Assembly: GCA_949293415.1 (NCBI GenBank) | Contig: CASFDK010000006.1 | Span: forward strand, 51,131 to 115,130 | Source of the DNA: an uncultured Verrucomicrobiota bacterium | Lineage (GTDB): Bacteria; Verrucomicrobiota; Verrucomicrobiia; Opitutales; Intestinicryptomonadaceae | Reading direction: 5' to 3' | Length of the DNA stretch: 64,000 nucleotides | In this document: positions 16,618 through 24,575 of the stretch, in pieces | Layout: each line of letters begins with the position of its first letter | How positions within the stretch are numbered: position 1 is the stretch's first letter | Notes under the pieces: model-generated | The model's database searches: none | What the model saw: only the letters and a program-made list of their open reading frames with translations | Told to the model about the DNA's origin: nothing | Translations under genes and position numbers: made by a program

Positions 16618-18330
16618 TTATGATTTAAGTTTGTTTTGCAGGCGCGCCCGCAGCCATATCGCAACGGCGTTGAGCGCAAGCACGATTCCGACAAGAGTCA
16701 GAACCATTCCGTACTGGACGTGCGAAACGCGCTCCGCCATTTCGTGTTCGGAACAGATGTTGTAGATGTTCCACGGCAGCGCGGGGGTCGCCTGCGTAAA
16801 GATTTCGTTCAAAGCCAACGCCGCGCCCGTGCTTGTTGCGGCGGTGAAGATAATCGGCGCGGTCTCGCCCGCCGCGCGCCCCATCGAGATGATTATGCCA
16901 GTGAGCATCGACGGCAGGGCGGCGGGAAGAATCACGGTGCAAATGGCGGTCCACTTGCCCGCGCCGAGCCCGAGAGCCGCCTCGCGGTACGACTGCGGCA
17001 CCGCCTTCAACGCCTCTTGACAGCTTCTGATAATCGTGGGCAGAATGAGAAGCGCAAGGGTCATCGCGCCCGCAAGAACGCTTTTGCTGTCGGAAATTTT
17101 CACCGTGTTGATGAGGAACGCCAAGCCGAACAAGCCGAAGACAATCGACGGCACGCCCGCGAGCGTCCCCACGCACATATCGAGTATGCCCGTGATTTTG
17201 CCGCCGCGGGCGTATTCGGCAAAATATATCGCCGCGATTATCCCGAGCGGTGCGGCGATGAGCATCGCGCCGAACGTGAGGTAGAACGTGCCCAAAATCA
17301 TCGGAAATATTCCGCCGAATATGTTTGCGTCGTAGGGATTGTCTGTAAAAAAACCGAGGTAGACGGTCATATGTGCGCCGAGCATTTTTTCGAAATTTTC
17401 GGAAATGTACGAAACCATCTTTTCGACGGGCGTTCCGCGGAAATATTCCGCCGAATCCACCCTGCGCTGGAACTCCGCCCCGTTCGAATCGCGTCCGTAG
17501 ACCACAATGCGCATAACGGAATTTTCAAGAACCCGCTCCGCGCCGTCCATTCGGGTCTGACCGTATTTTTGGCGCATAAGCTTGAGGTTGTCGCGCTCCG
17601 CTGTGTTGCGCGCGCCGAGCAGTTCGGCAACGCCCGCGCGGAATGTTTCGTAGGCGCGGTTTTGCGTTTCGAGGCGTTCGATTGAAGCGGCTATTTTTTC
17701 GGAAACAATCTCGCCGATATTGCGGCGAAGCGCGCTCTTCTGCGAGAAGCCGAGTTTTTTGATTTTCGAAAGCTCCGCGATTTCGGCGCGCGAAACACCG
17801 CCGAGACGTTCGCCCTGACGCCTTAAAATTTCGACAAGCGCAATCGAAGTGCCGTCGGAGGCGGACTTGTCTACAGCCGCGCCGAGCGCGTCGAGATACG
17901 GCTTCCAGAAATCGAGCGACACCCTGCGCAAAGCCTCGGCGCGCGCCGCGCCGCCGAGTTCGAGCGCGGCGAAAATCTTGTCCGAATAGCCGCCCATCGA
18001 CTTTACCGACGAATCGAAAACCGCGTCGAGCCTTTCCGCGAGAGCCGCCGCGCCCGCGGATTTTTCGTATTCCGCCATCATTGCGTAGAGCGGTTTGCGA
18101 GCGTTGTCCGCGGAGGCTATCCGCGCCGCCTGCGAGTCGGAAAGCTCCGCGTCGAGATTTTCGCGCAGAAATTTTTCGTGCTCGACCGTCGCGTTGAAGA
18201 CGACCGCGCCGATTCCGTTGTAGACTATCGGCGCAAGAAAAAGTATTACCGCAGCCGCCATCGCCGCGAGCGAAGCGTACGCAAGCGCGGTAAACGACCT
18301 GTCCAGAATGTTTCTCGTTGAAGTGTTCAT
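16618..18330 (-). CDS. pstA: Phosphate ABC transporter permease PstA with large extracytoplasmic insertion
   Basis: A 570-residue permease, nearly twice the usual size of about 290. The C-terminal 240 residues are a standard PstA core with five spans and the EAA loop [20 protein letters not shown]. The extra length lies between the first span (about residues 14-40) and the core: about 270 residues predicted to be mostly helical and charged, with no span, so probably extracytoplasmic. The start overlaps pstC by 4 bases. The insertion may contact PstS or a cell-envelope partner; that is speculation. Confidence 0.9.
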   Translation of the reverse strand: MNTSTRNILDRSFTALAYASLAAMAAAVILFLAPIVYNGIGAVVFNATVEHEKFLRENLDAELSDSQAARIASADNARKPLYAMMAEYEKSAGAAALAERLDAVFDSSVKSMGGYSDKIFAALELGGAARAEALRRVSLDFWKPYLDALGAAVDKSASDGTSIALVEILRRQGERLGGVSRAEIAELSKIKKLGFSQKSALRRNIGEIVSEKIAASIERLETQNRAYETFRAGVAELLGARNTAERDNLKLMRQKYGQTRMDGAERVLENSVMRIVVYGRDSNGAEFQRRVDSAEYFRGTPVEKMVSYISENFEKMLGAHMTVYLGFFTDNPYDANIFGGIFPMILGTFYLTFGAMLIAAPLGIIAAIYFAEYARGGKITGILDMCVGTLAGVPSIVFGLFGLAFLINTVKISDSKSVLAGAMTLALLILPTIIRSCQEALKAVPQSYREAALGLGAGKWTAICTVILPAALPSMLTGIIISMGRAAGETAPIIFTAATSTGAALALNEIFTQATPALPWNIYNICSEHEMAERVSHVQYGMVLTLVGIVLALNAVAIWLRARLQNKLKS

Positions 18331-19457
18331 TTTCCCCTTGATTTAAATCCCGAGCCGACCCATTGCCCTATGCCGTTGAGGAACAGTCCGCCGAGCAGCA
18401 GGCACAAACTCATCGCGAACAAAACGTGGTACCTCGCCGAGCCCGTGCTCTGGTCGGCTTCGCCCATTTCGCCCGCGATTGTTGCGGTGAGCGTGCGTAC
18501 GGGTTCGAGAAAATTGTAGAACGGTTCGGGAATTTTGAGCGAATTGCCGCTCGCCATCCACACGACCATTGTTTCGCCGACAACGCGCATAAGTCCGAGT
18601 ATCACGGCAACGGCAATGCCGCTTTTCGCGCACGGCAGAAGAACCTTGAAGACCGTCTCGAAGCGCGTCGCGCCGAGCGCAAGCGAACCCTCGCGCATAT
18701 CGCGCCCGACCGACGAGAGCGCGTCCTGCGAAATGCTCACGATTGTCGGCAACGCCATCACGGCGAGGATTATCGAGGCGTTGAGCGCGTTCGTGCCGCT
18801 CGAAATTTCGAGCGAAAGAAGCGGATATGCAACCGCGCCCACCCCCAGAACCGCCACCGCCGACATCGAAATTTCGACAGCCCTGCGCAGTCTGCCGTTT
18901 TTGATAAAACGCCCGAAGAGCACGTCGACAAGCGGAAGCGCGACAATGGCGGCTACGGGCGCGCCCGCAAAAAATACGGCGGAGGCAATCAACGCGCCGC
19001 CGTGGTTTTGGAGAATCGGCGCGAACACGACAATCGCGAAAAATCCGTACGCCACCGACGGTACGGCGGCGAGAAGCTCCACAATGGGCTTGAAAAACTG
19101 CGCCGTCTTGCGCCCGACTATTTCGGTAAGGCAGACCGCCGCGAGAACGCCGAGCGGGACGGCGACAGCGCACGAGCCGACAGTCACCATCAATGTGCCG
19201 TAGAAAATGGAAAGCGCGCCGAAATGCGGGTCGGTATCGCGCGACGGCGCCCAGTTTGCGCTCGTGAAAAATTCCCTCACATTTGCTAGGTTCTCGAAAA
19301 ACGGAAGCGCCTCTTTTGCTATGAAAAATATAATGAACACAACAGCCGCCGTCGGGATGACGGTCACCGCCAGAAGCGCGGCGCGCCCGAGATGCGCAAT
19401 CACCGCCTGCGCGGCGCAGTTGCGAACGTCCATTATCAGATTTTTTCCGGTTTTCAT
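18327..19457 (-). CDS. pstC: Phosphate ABC transporter permease
   Basis: A 376-residue inner-membrane permease. Hydrophobic spans begin with ALLAVTVIPTAAVVFIIFF; the periplasmic loop after the first span contains the usual FFTSANWAPS-type segment, and the EAA loop reads DMREGSLALGATRFETVFKV. The next gene, pstA, overlaps by 4 bases (ATGA type), so the two permease subunits are translationally coupled. An alternative Met 8 residues in is possible (MDVRN). Confidence 0.94.
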   Translation of the reverse strand: MKTGKNLIMDVRNCAAQAVIAHLGRAALLAVTVIPTAAVVFIIFFIAKEALPFFENLANVREFFTSANWAPSRDTDPHFGALSIFYGTLMVTVGSCAVAVPLGVLAAVCLTEIVGRKTAQFFKPIVELLAAVPSVAYGFFAIVVFAPILQNHGGALIASAVFFAGAPVAAIVALPLVDVLFGRFIKNGRLRRAVEISMSAVAVLGVGAVAYPLLSLEISSGTNALNASIILAVMALPTIVSISQDALSSVGRDMREGSLALGATRFETVFKVLLPCAKSGIAVAVILGLMRVVGETMVVWMASGNSLKIPEPFYNFLEPVRTLTATIAGEMGEADQSTGSARYHVLFAMSLCLLLGGLFLNGIGQWVGSGFKSRGK

Positions 19458-19526
19458 TTCGGTTGTTGTCGTTGTTTCGATTTCGATTGTTGTTTGTAAA
19501 TGCCGAACGTTTCGGCTTGCCGAATC

Positions 19527-19559
19527 GGGCGGAGAAAGGCAAAGCGCCCCTCTCCGCCC
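19527..19559 (-). promoter_or_regulatory. Intergenic hairpin between pstS and pstC
   Basis: GGGCGGAGA (19527-19535) pairs with TCTCCGCCC (19551-19559) in the 126-bp gap between pstS and pstC. No T-run follows, so it is more likely an mRNA-stabilising or attenuating stem that keeps PstS levels above the membrane subunits. Confidence 0.5.
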
Positions 19560-19583
19560 GACTTTCGCAACTCCGTTTGCGAA

Positions 19584-20417
19584 CTATTCGCAGACGGGGA
19601 TGTACCCGAGGTCGGAGACAATTTCCCTGCCTTCTTTCGAAAGGTGGATTGTCACGAAGTTGTACACATCGGAACCCATTTTCGGGTAGCCGTCGGTGAA
19701 CATAAACAGCGGGCGGGCGATGGGATATTTGCCGCTCGAAACGCTCTTCGCATTCGGAAGGATTCCGTTTACCGAAAGCGTCTTAACGGAGTCGTCGGCA
19801 AAGCCGAGCCCGACATAGGCAATCGCGTTCTTGGTGGTGTTGACGCGGGTGCGAGCCTGACCGTTCGAGCCTACATATTCCGCGTCCTTTGCGACGGGAG
19901 CCTTTTTGAGGACAAGCTCGTTGAAGGTTTCGTACGTGCCGCTGTTTGTGTCGCGCGATACGATTACGATTTTCGCGTCCTCGCCGCCGAGTTCCTTCCA
20001 GTTGGAGATTTTGCCTGTGTAGATGTCGGAAATCTGCTTCATCGAGAGCGCCTGTACGGTGTTCTTCGGATTGACGATTACCGCCAGACCGTCGAAAGCC
20101 ACGACGTGCGCCACGGGGCGGATGCCCTTGTCGACGCAGCTTTTAAATTCCGCGTCCTTCATAAAGCGCGACATATTCGCGATGTCGCAGGCCTTGTTCA
20201 TAAGGCTCTTCACGCCGTTGCCGCTGCCCGATTCGCTGATGGTGATATTGACATTCGGATGCCCCTCCTTGTAGAAGTCGGCGAACGCCTTCGATATGGG
20301 GCCTACCGTCGTCGAACCGTCGATTACGATTTTCGTTTCAGCCCAAGCGGCAGCCCCGCAAAGGGCGAGAGCCGCAACGGCGCTTGTCTTCAAAATATTC
20401 GATATTGTGTTTTTCAT
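19584..20417 (-). CDS. pstS: Periplasmic phosphate-binding protein
   Basis: A 277-residue PstS-type binding protein with a Sec signal (cleavage near AAAWAET). Phosphate-contact segments are IDGSTTVGPISKAF, SESGSGNGVKSLMN, VAFDGLAVIVNPKN, SRDTNSGTYETFNE and YVGLGFADDSV. No lipobox was found, so it should be soluble in the periplasm. It follows the porin gene by 33 bases and precedes the permease genes, giving an outer-membrane to inner-membrane phosphate route. Confidence 0.95.
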   Translation of the reverse strand: MKNTISNILKTSAVAALALCGAAAWAETKIVIDGSTTVGPISKAFADFYKEGHPNVNITISESGSGNGVKSLMNKACDIANMSRFMKDAEFKSCVDKGIRPVAHVVAFDGLAVIVNPKNTVQALSMKQISDIYTGKISNWKELGGEDAKIVIVSRDTNSGTYETFNELVLKKAPVAKDAEYVGSNGQARTRVNTTKNAIAYVGLGFADDSVKTLSVNGILPNAKSVSSGKYPIARPLFMFTDGYPKMGSDVYNFVTIHLSKEGREIVSDLGYIPVCE

Positions 20418-20450
20418 ATTATGTTTTCCTTTCGAATTGAAATTTTTTGT

Positions 20451-21707
20451 CTAGAAAAGAACCTGCATTTGCGCACGTACCGCATTTGCTTCGGAGTGCT
20501 GCGCAACCGCCGTTCTGCCGGACTGCGTGCCGTCGAGCTGCGCCCATTCGTAGCCGAGCTGGAACTTGAGCGCGTCGCCGTTGATGTACCAGTTCACGCC
20601 CGCGTAGACGCTCTGCCCCGAGGCGAAGGTTGTGTTTGCGTTGGCGTTTCTTATGCCGTCGGACATCTTCACGCCGCGTCCGTCGGTGTCGAGCCAGCTG
20701 TAGCGGACGACGGGGGCGAGTTTGCCGAAATCGCCGATATCGAACTTGTATTCGGCGGCGACGTTAACGCCCATCGGAGTTGCGTCTTCGGAGTACGAAT
20801 TTCTGCCGTCCTGAATCTGCGCGAGCATGAAGTCGGCGTATGTCGTCAAGCCGAGGTAGGAGGCCGTCAAATAGGGGTTTACGCCCAAAACTTCGCGGTG
20901 CGCGGCGTTGTTGTTTACGTTCATACCGTTCGTGTAGGCGAAGTTCGTGCCGACCTTAAGCGATACGTCTTCGATGTTTGTCTTGTACGAAACGCTCGCG
21001 CCGTAGAGCAGATTGTTGTCGGCACTGCCCGCGAGTTGCGTGGGGCTGTTGTTGTACGAGTTCGTAACCGACACGCCGTATTCCAGACCCTTGAGCTGCG
21101 GAATTTTTCCCGCCCAGAAAACGCCTGTGTGTCTGCCGCCCAGCCCGAGCCTTCTGCCGTTTGCGCCCTCGGTGAAGTAGCGCGTCGCGAGCGAACGTTC
21201 AATAGTCAGAAGTTTCGACGACGAAGTGTTTTCCTCCAAGCCGAAGTTTATCTTCTGGTAGCCGAGAATCAGCTTGCCCTGAAGAGAATCCCAGTCGACT
21301 TTTTTCGAGATGAACGCCTTGTCGATGTAGCCCGCGTCGGCGCGCCCGAAGTCGGCGATGAGTTCCGCTTCCCAACCCGAGCCGAGGTCGGCCGCCGCGC
21401 CGAGGAACATACGCCTCATTATGAAGTCGTTTTTGGCGACGAGCGAACTTTCAACGCCGTTCACGGTTTCGTCGGTGTTGATGTTTTCATACTGCATCTG
21501 TAGCCTGCCGATGAGTTTTATCGACTTTGTCGTCTTTTCCTTGGGAACTATGACAACCGATTTCTTGGCGACCGACGCAGCCTCCTCTTTCGTTATAATC
21601 CCCTTGCTCACGAGCAAGTCGAGGGTTTGTTTGTCCTGTGCATTGAGAACCGAAGCCGCCGCCAGAAGCAGCGTTCCGATTACCGTAGATGTGATTTTGT
21701 AGTTCAT
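20451..21707 (-). CDS. Phosphate-selective porin O/P-like outer-membrane protein
   Basis: A 418-residue outer-membrane barrel from ATG at 21707. It has a signal peptide ending near VLNAQ, a short helical segment (DLLVSKGIITKEEAASVAKK) resembling the N-terminal segment of many such porins, then amphipathic strands beginning KLIGRLQMQYEN and ending in VRAQMQVLF with a terminal Phe. The family resemblance is to porin O/P. Its place directly upstream of pstS supports phosphate or polyphosphate uptake. The frame opens further upstream, but the signal peptide fixes the start. Confidence 0.88.
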   Translation of the reverse strand: MNYKITSTVIGTLLLAAASVLNAQDKQTLDLLVSKGIITKEEAASVAKKSVVIVPKEKTTKSIKLIGRLQMQYENINTDETVNGVESSLVAKNDFIMRRMFLGAAADLGSGWEAELIADFGRADAGYIDKAFISKKVDWDSLQGKLILGYQKINFGLEENTSSSKLLTIERSLATRYFTEGANGRRLGLGGRHTGVFWAGKIPQLKGLEYGVSVTNSYNNSPTQLAGSADNNLLYGASVSYKTNIEDVSLKVGTNFAYTNGMNVNNNAAHREVLGVNPYLTASYLGLTTYADFMLAQIQDGRNSYSEDATPMGVNVAAEYKFDIGDFGKLAPVVRYSWLDTDGRGVKMSDGIRNANANTTFASGQSVYAGVNWYINGDALKFQLGYEWAQLDGTQSGRTAVAQHSEANAVRAQMQVLF

Positions 21708-21836
21708 TTTGTTTTTGTATTCCGCCGAAGACCTTTTCCGATCTTCGACGCCAAACATCTTCGCACAGTCCTGTTTCGATTTTATTCGCGTCCGATTAGG
21801 TTTGCATTTTTTATGCGTTAAAGTATTGCAAAGACA

Positions 21837-21875
21837 CGTTAGCGTTTTATGCGCCCATTGTTAGAAGTTTGTTAG
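21837..21875. promoter_or_regulatory. Pho-box-like repeats in the divergent porin/phoR promoter region
   Basis: On the minus strand CTAACA occurs at 21875-21870 and 21864-21859, exactly 11 bp apart, and CTAACG at 21842-21837, 22 bp further. PhoB-type regulators bind 7-bp direct repeats on an 11-bp helical period. The site lies 130-168 bp upstream of the porin start and 71-109 bp upstream of phoR, so it could control both directions. Confidence 0.55.
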
Positions 21876-21945
21876 ATCCGAAAACATCGTTGACCCGAAG
21901 CCGCCGCCACGTGTAGAAACGGCGCATCAAACGTAGAAACACGAT

Positions 21946-23703
21946 ATGAAAAAAAGACAAAAAAGCGTATTTTTTATGATTTTCGCATCGTCGGCGGTTG
22001 TCGGCACGGCGATAATCGCGCTGCTCGCGTTCGCGGCGCACGGTATCATCGAACGCACCTACCGCGCAAACGTCGAACGCCTGCTGGCGAACTCCGCCGA
22101 CTTCGTGGCGGCGGCGATAGAACAGAATATGCCGCCCGAAAAACTCGCCGAAATATGCCTGCGCAACGACAGAAACGCGGGAATCCGCACGACTATAATC
22201 GCCAGGGACGGAGAAATAGCCGCCGACTCACGCGCCGACAAGCACACGATGTCAAACCACCTCAACCGCACCGAAATCAAAAAGGCGCTCGACGGCGAAA
22301 AAAATTTCTCGGCGCACTACTCGGGAACGCTCGACGCGCGGATGCTCTACATCGCCGTGCCCGCGGGTAAAAAGACCGACGGCGGCTACGAATACTGCGT
22401 ACGCCAATCGGTATCGATGAAGAACCTCGGCGAAACCAAAAGGCTTTTCACGTTCGAGATTATCGCCCTCGCGGCGGCGGCAATCCTGCTTTCGGCGCAC
22501 TTCTCCTACAGGCTCGCAAGACGCATATCCGAACCGCTCAAGAAGCTCGCCGAAGCGTCGGCGGAATGCGCGGGCGGCAATTTCGACTCGCCCATACCCG
22601 AAAGTAAAATCAGGGAAATCGGAGAACTCGGCTCGACGCTCTCGGCTATGTCCAAGACGCTCAAAAAGCGCGTAAACTCGCTCCGCAAACGCAACTGCGA
22701 GCTCGACGAAATCTTCGAATACATGACCGACTGCGTGTTCATCTGCTCGCGCAAGGGCACGCTCAAAAACTACAACAAGGCGTGCGCAAAACTTTTCGGG
22801 CTACCCGAAGAAGCCGAAAAAATCGGCATTGCCGAAGCGTTCCGCAATTCCGAAGTGCTCGCGGCAATCGACGAAACCTTCAACGCCGACGGCGAAGTTC
22901 TGCGCGAAATCGAAATATCACCCGAAAGGACGTACGCGCTCGTCGGCGTTCAGCTGCCCTACGAATCGGCAACTCCGCGCGCGCTGTTCGTAATGCGCGA
23001 CGTTTCCTACGCCAAGAAAAACGAATCCCTGCGCCGCGAGTTCGTAGCGGGCGTTTCGCACGAACTCAAAACGCCGATTACAGCAATAAAGATGGCGGCG
23101 GAAACGCTCGAATTTACGCCCGACGACCCCGAAGCCGCAAAACGTTTCATCGCGATAATAGAGCGCGAAGCCGAACGCATGGACACGCTCGTAAACGATA
23201 TGCTGCTGCTTTCGAAAATCGAATTCGCGAAAAAGTTCGACTCCGAAAACTTCGAATATTTCCCGCTGCGCTCGGCGATTGAAGACGCCGTTTCCGCCCA
23301 CGAAGAACAGGCGCGCGACAACGCCGATTCGGTGGCGGTGGAATGCCCCGAAGACCTCGAGGTAAAGGGCGATTTCAGGCTAATCCAAATCGCCATAAGC
23401 AACCTTGTCGGCAACGCAGTAAAGTACGGCGGGCACGGCGCAAAAATAAAAATCGAGGCGCACAAGGGCGAACGCGGCGGCGCAAAAATCACGGTGTCGG
23501 ACAACGGCGCGGGAATACCGTCCGACGACCTTCCGCACGTCTTCGAACGCTTCTACCGCGTCGACAAGGGACGCTCGCGCGCGCAGGGCGGCACGGGGCT
23601 GGGGCTTGCAATCGTAAAGCACGTTGCGCTGCTGCACAACGGCAGCGTGGGCGCAAGGAGCGAACTGGGAAAAGGCTCCGAATTTTCAATCACAATCGGA
23701 TAG
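21946..23703 (+). CDS. phoR: Phosphate regulon sensor histidine kinase, PhoR type
   Basis: A 585-residue membrane kinase: span 1 (about 8-32), an extracytoplasmic domain, span 2 (about 165-190), a HAMP-like linker, a PAS domain (about 255-355), the dimerisation domain with H-box VAGVSHELKTPITAIK, then N-box ISNLVGNAVKYG, DNGAGIP, FERFYRVD and GGTGLGLAIVKH. All ATP-binding boxes are intact. The gene precedes the response regulator by 5 bases and lies divergent to the porin-pst-phoU operon, which supports a phosphate-sensing role. Confidence 0.9.
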   Translation: MKKRQKSVFFMIFASSAVVGTAIIALLAFAAHGIIERTYRANVERLLANSADFVAAAIEQNMPPEKLAEICLRNDRNAGIRTTIIARDGEIAADSRADKHTMSNHLNRTEIKKALDGEKNFSAHYSGTLDARMLYIAVPAGKKTDGGYEYCVRQSVSMKNLGETKRLFTFEIIALAAAAILLSAHFSYRLARRISEPLKKLAEASAECAGGNFDSPIPESKIREIGELGSTLSAMSKTLKKRVNSLRKRNCELDEIFEYMTDCVFICSRKGTLKNYNKACAKLFGLPEEAEKIGIAEAFRNSEVLAAIDETFNADGEVLREIEISPERTYALVGVQLPYESATPRALFVMRDVSYAKKNESLRREFVAGVSHELKTPITAIKMAAETLEFTPDDPEAAKRFIAIIEREAERMDTLVNDMLLLSKIEFAKKFDSENFEYFPLRSAIEDAVSAHEEQARDNADSVAVECPEDLEVKGDFRLIQIAISNLVGNAVKYGGHGAKIKIEAHKGERGGAKITVSDNGAGIPSDDLPHVFERFYRVDKGRSRAQGGTGLGLAIVKHVALLHNGSVGARSELGKGSEFSITIG

Positions 23704-23708
23704 CAACC

Positions 23709-24398
23709 ATGACAGGCAAACACATTCTGATAATCGAAGACGAGGAGAGCATCGGCGAGCTCATAGAGTTCAATCTCGCAAAGAACGGCTACAAGTGCAC
23801 GCGCACCGACGCCGCTGAAAAGGCGTTGAAAATGTTCGACGACGGCTCGCGTTTCGACCTGATTCTGCTCGACCTGATGCTCACGGGAATGGACGGGACG
23901 GAATTTTGCAAAATCTACCGCGCAAACAAAAGCTATCCGCAAGTCCCGATAATAATGCTGACCGCGCGAAGCGAGGAGGCGGACATCGTGAGCGGGCTCG
24001 ACTATGGCGCGAACGACTACATCACAAAGCCGTTCAGCCCGCGCGTGCTGTTGGCGAGAATCAGGGCGCAGTTGCGCGACGCCTCCGCCGCAACCGAAGA
24101 TTCCGGAACAGTTCTTTCGCACGACGGAATTGAGCTGAACCCCGAATTCCACGAAGTGAAAATAGGCGGAAAGCCCGTCGATTTGACCGCCAACGAATTC
24201 ACGATTCTCGAAATGTTCCTGAAGGCTCAGGGCAGGGTTTTCACGCGCGAAGCCATCATAAAAAACCTGCACGGCGACGGCTATCCCGTGACCGACAGGG
24301 CGATAGACGTGTCGATTGTGAACCTGCGCAAAAAACTCGGCAAAAAGTCCGCGCTGATAGAAACGGTGCGCGGCGTGGGCTACAAAATGCCTCGCTGA
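23709..24398 (+). CDS. phoB: Phosphate regulon response regulator, PhoB type
   Basis: A 229-residue OmpR/PhoB-class regulator. The receiver has acidic residues D11 and E12, phosphoacceptor D55 (LILLDLMLTGMDG), the switch Thr in MLTARSE and Lys in ITKPFSP. The C-terminal winged helix shows LTANEFTILEMFLKAQGRVF and the recognition region VTDRAIDVSIVNLRKKLG. The ATG at 23709 follows phoR by 5 bases. Gene order kinase-then-regulator is the reverse of the common phoB-phoR order. It probably binds the 11-bp-phased repeats upstream of phoR. Confidence 0.92.
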   Translation: MTGKHILIIEDEESIGELIEFNLAKNGYKCTRTDAAEKALKMFDDGSRFDLILLDLMLTGMDGTEFCKIYRANKSYPQVPIIMLTARSEEADIVSGLDYGANDYITKPFSPRVLLARIRAQLRDASAATEDSGTVLSHDGIELNPEFHEVKIGGKPVDLTANEFTILEMFLKAQGRVFTREAIIKNLHGDGYPVTDRAIDVSIVNLRKKLGKKSALIETVRGVGYKMPR

Positions 24399-24474
24399 CC
24401 GCCCGCCAAATTCCCGCCGCTCCAACTCCGTAAACTTGTGGTGTTTCGTTCCGTCACCTTCCTTTTGACAACAA

Positions 24475-24519
24475 AATAGGAGATCGCCTGCTTGGCAATC
24501 TCCTATTGGCGCTTTTTTT
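24475..24519 (+). terminator. Terminator after phoB, first stem
   Basis: AATAGGAGAT (24475-24484) pairs with ATCTCCTATT (24498-24507), followed by GGCG and a T-run. Confidence 0.75.
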
Positions 24520-24537
24520 ATTGTCCTTATGGTTCAC

Positions 24538-24558
24538 GCCCCGATACGGGGCTTTTTT
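24538..24558 (+). terminator. Terminator after phoB, second stem
   Basis: GCCCCG-ATA-CGGGGC followed by six T. It could back up the first stem; it faces the convergent minus-strand gene. Confidence 0.7.
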
Positions 24559-24575
24559 GCGCCGATTGCGGCGGG

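Noticed and set aside
19500..21503. Long plus-strand open frame of 667 codons opposite pstS and the porin
   Set aside because: It is antisense to two well-supported genes and its product is rich in Arg, Val and Ala without motifs.
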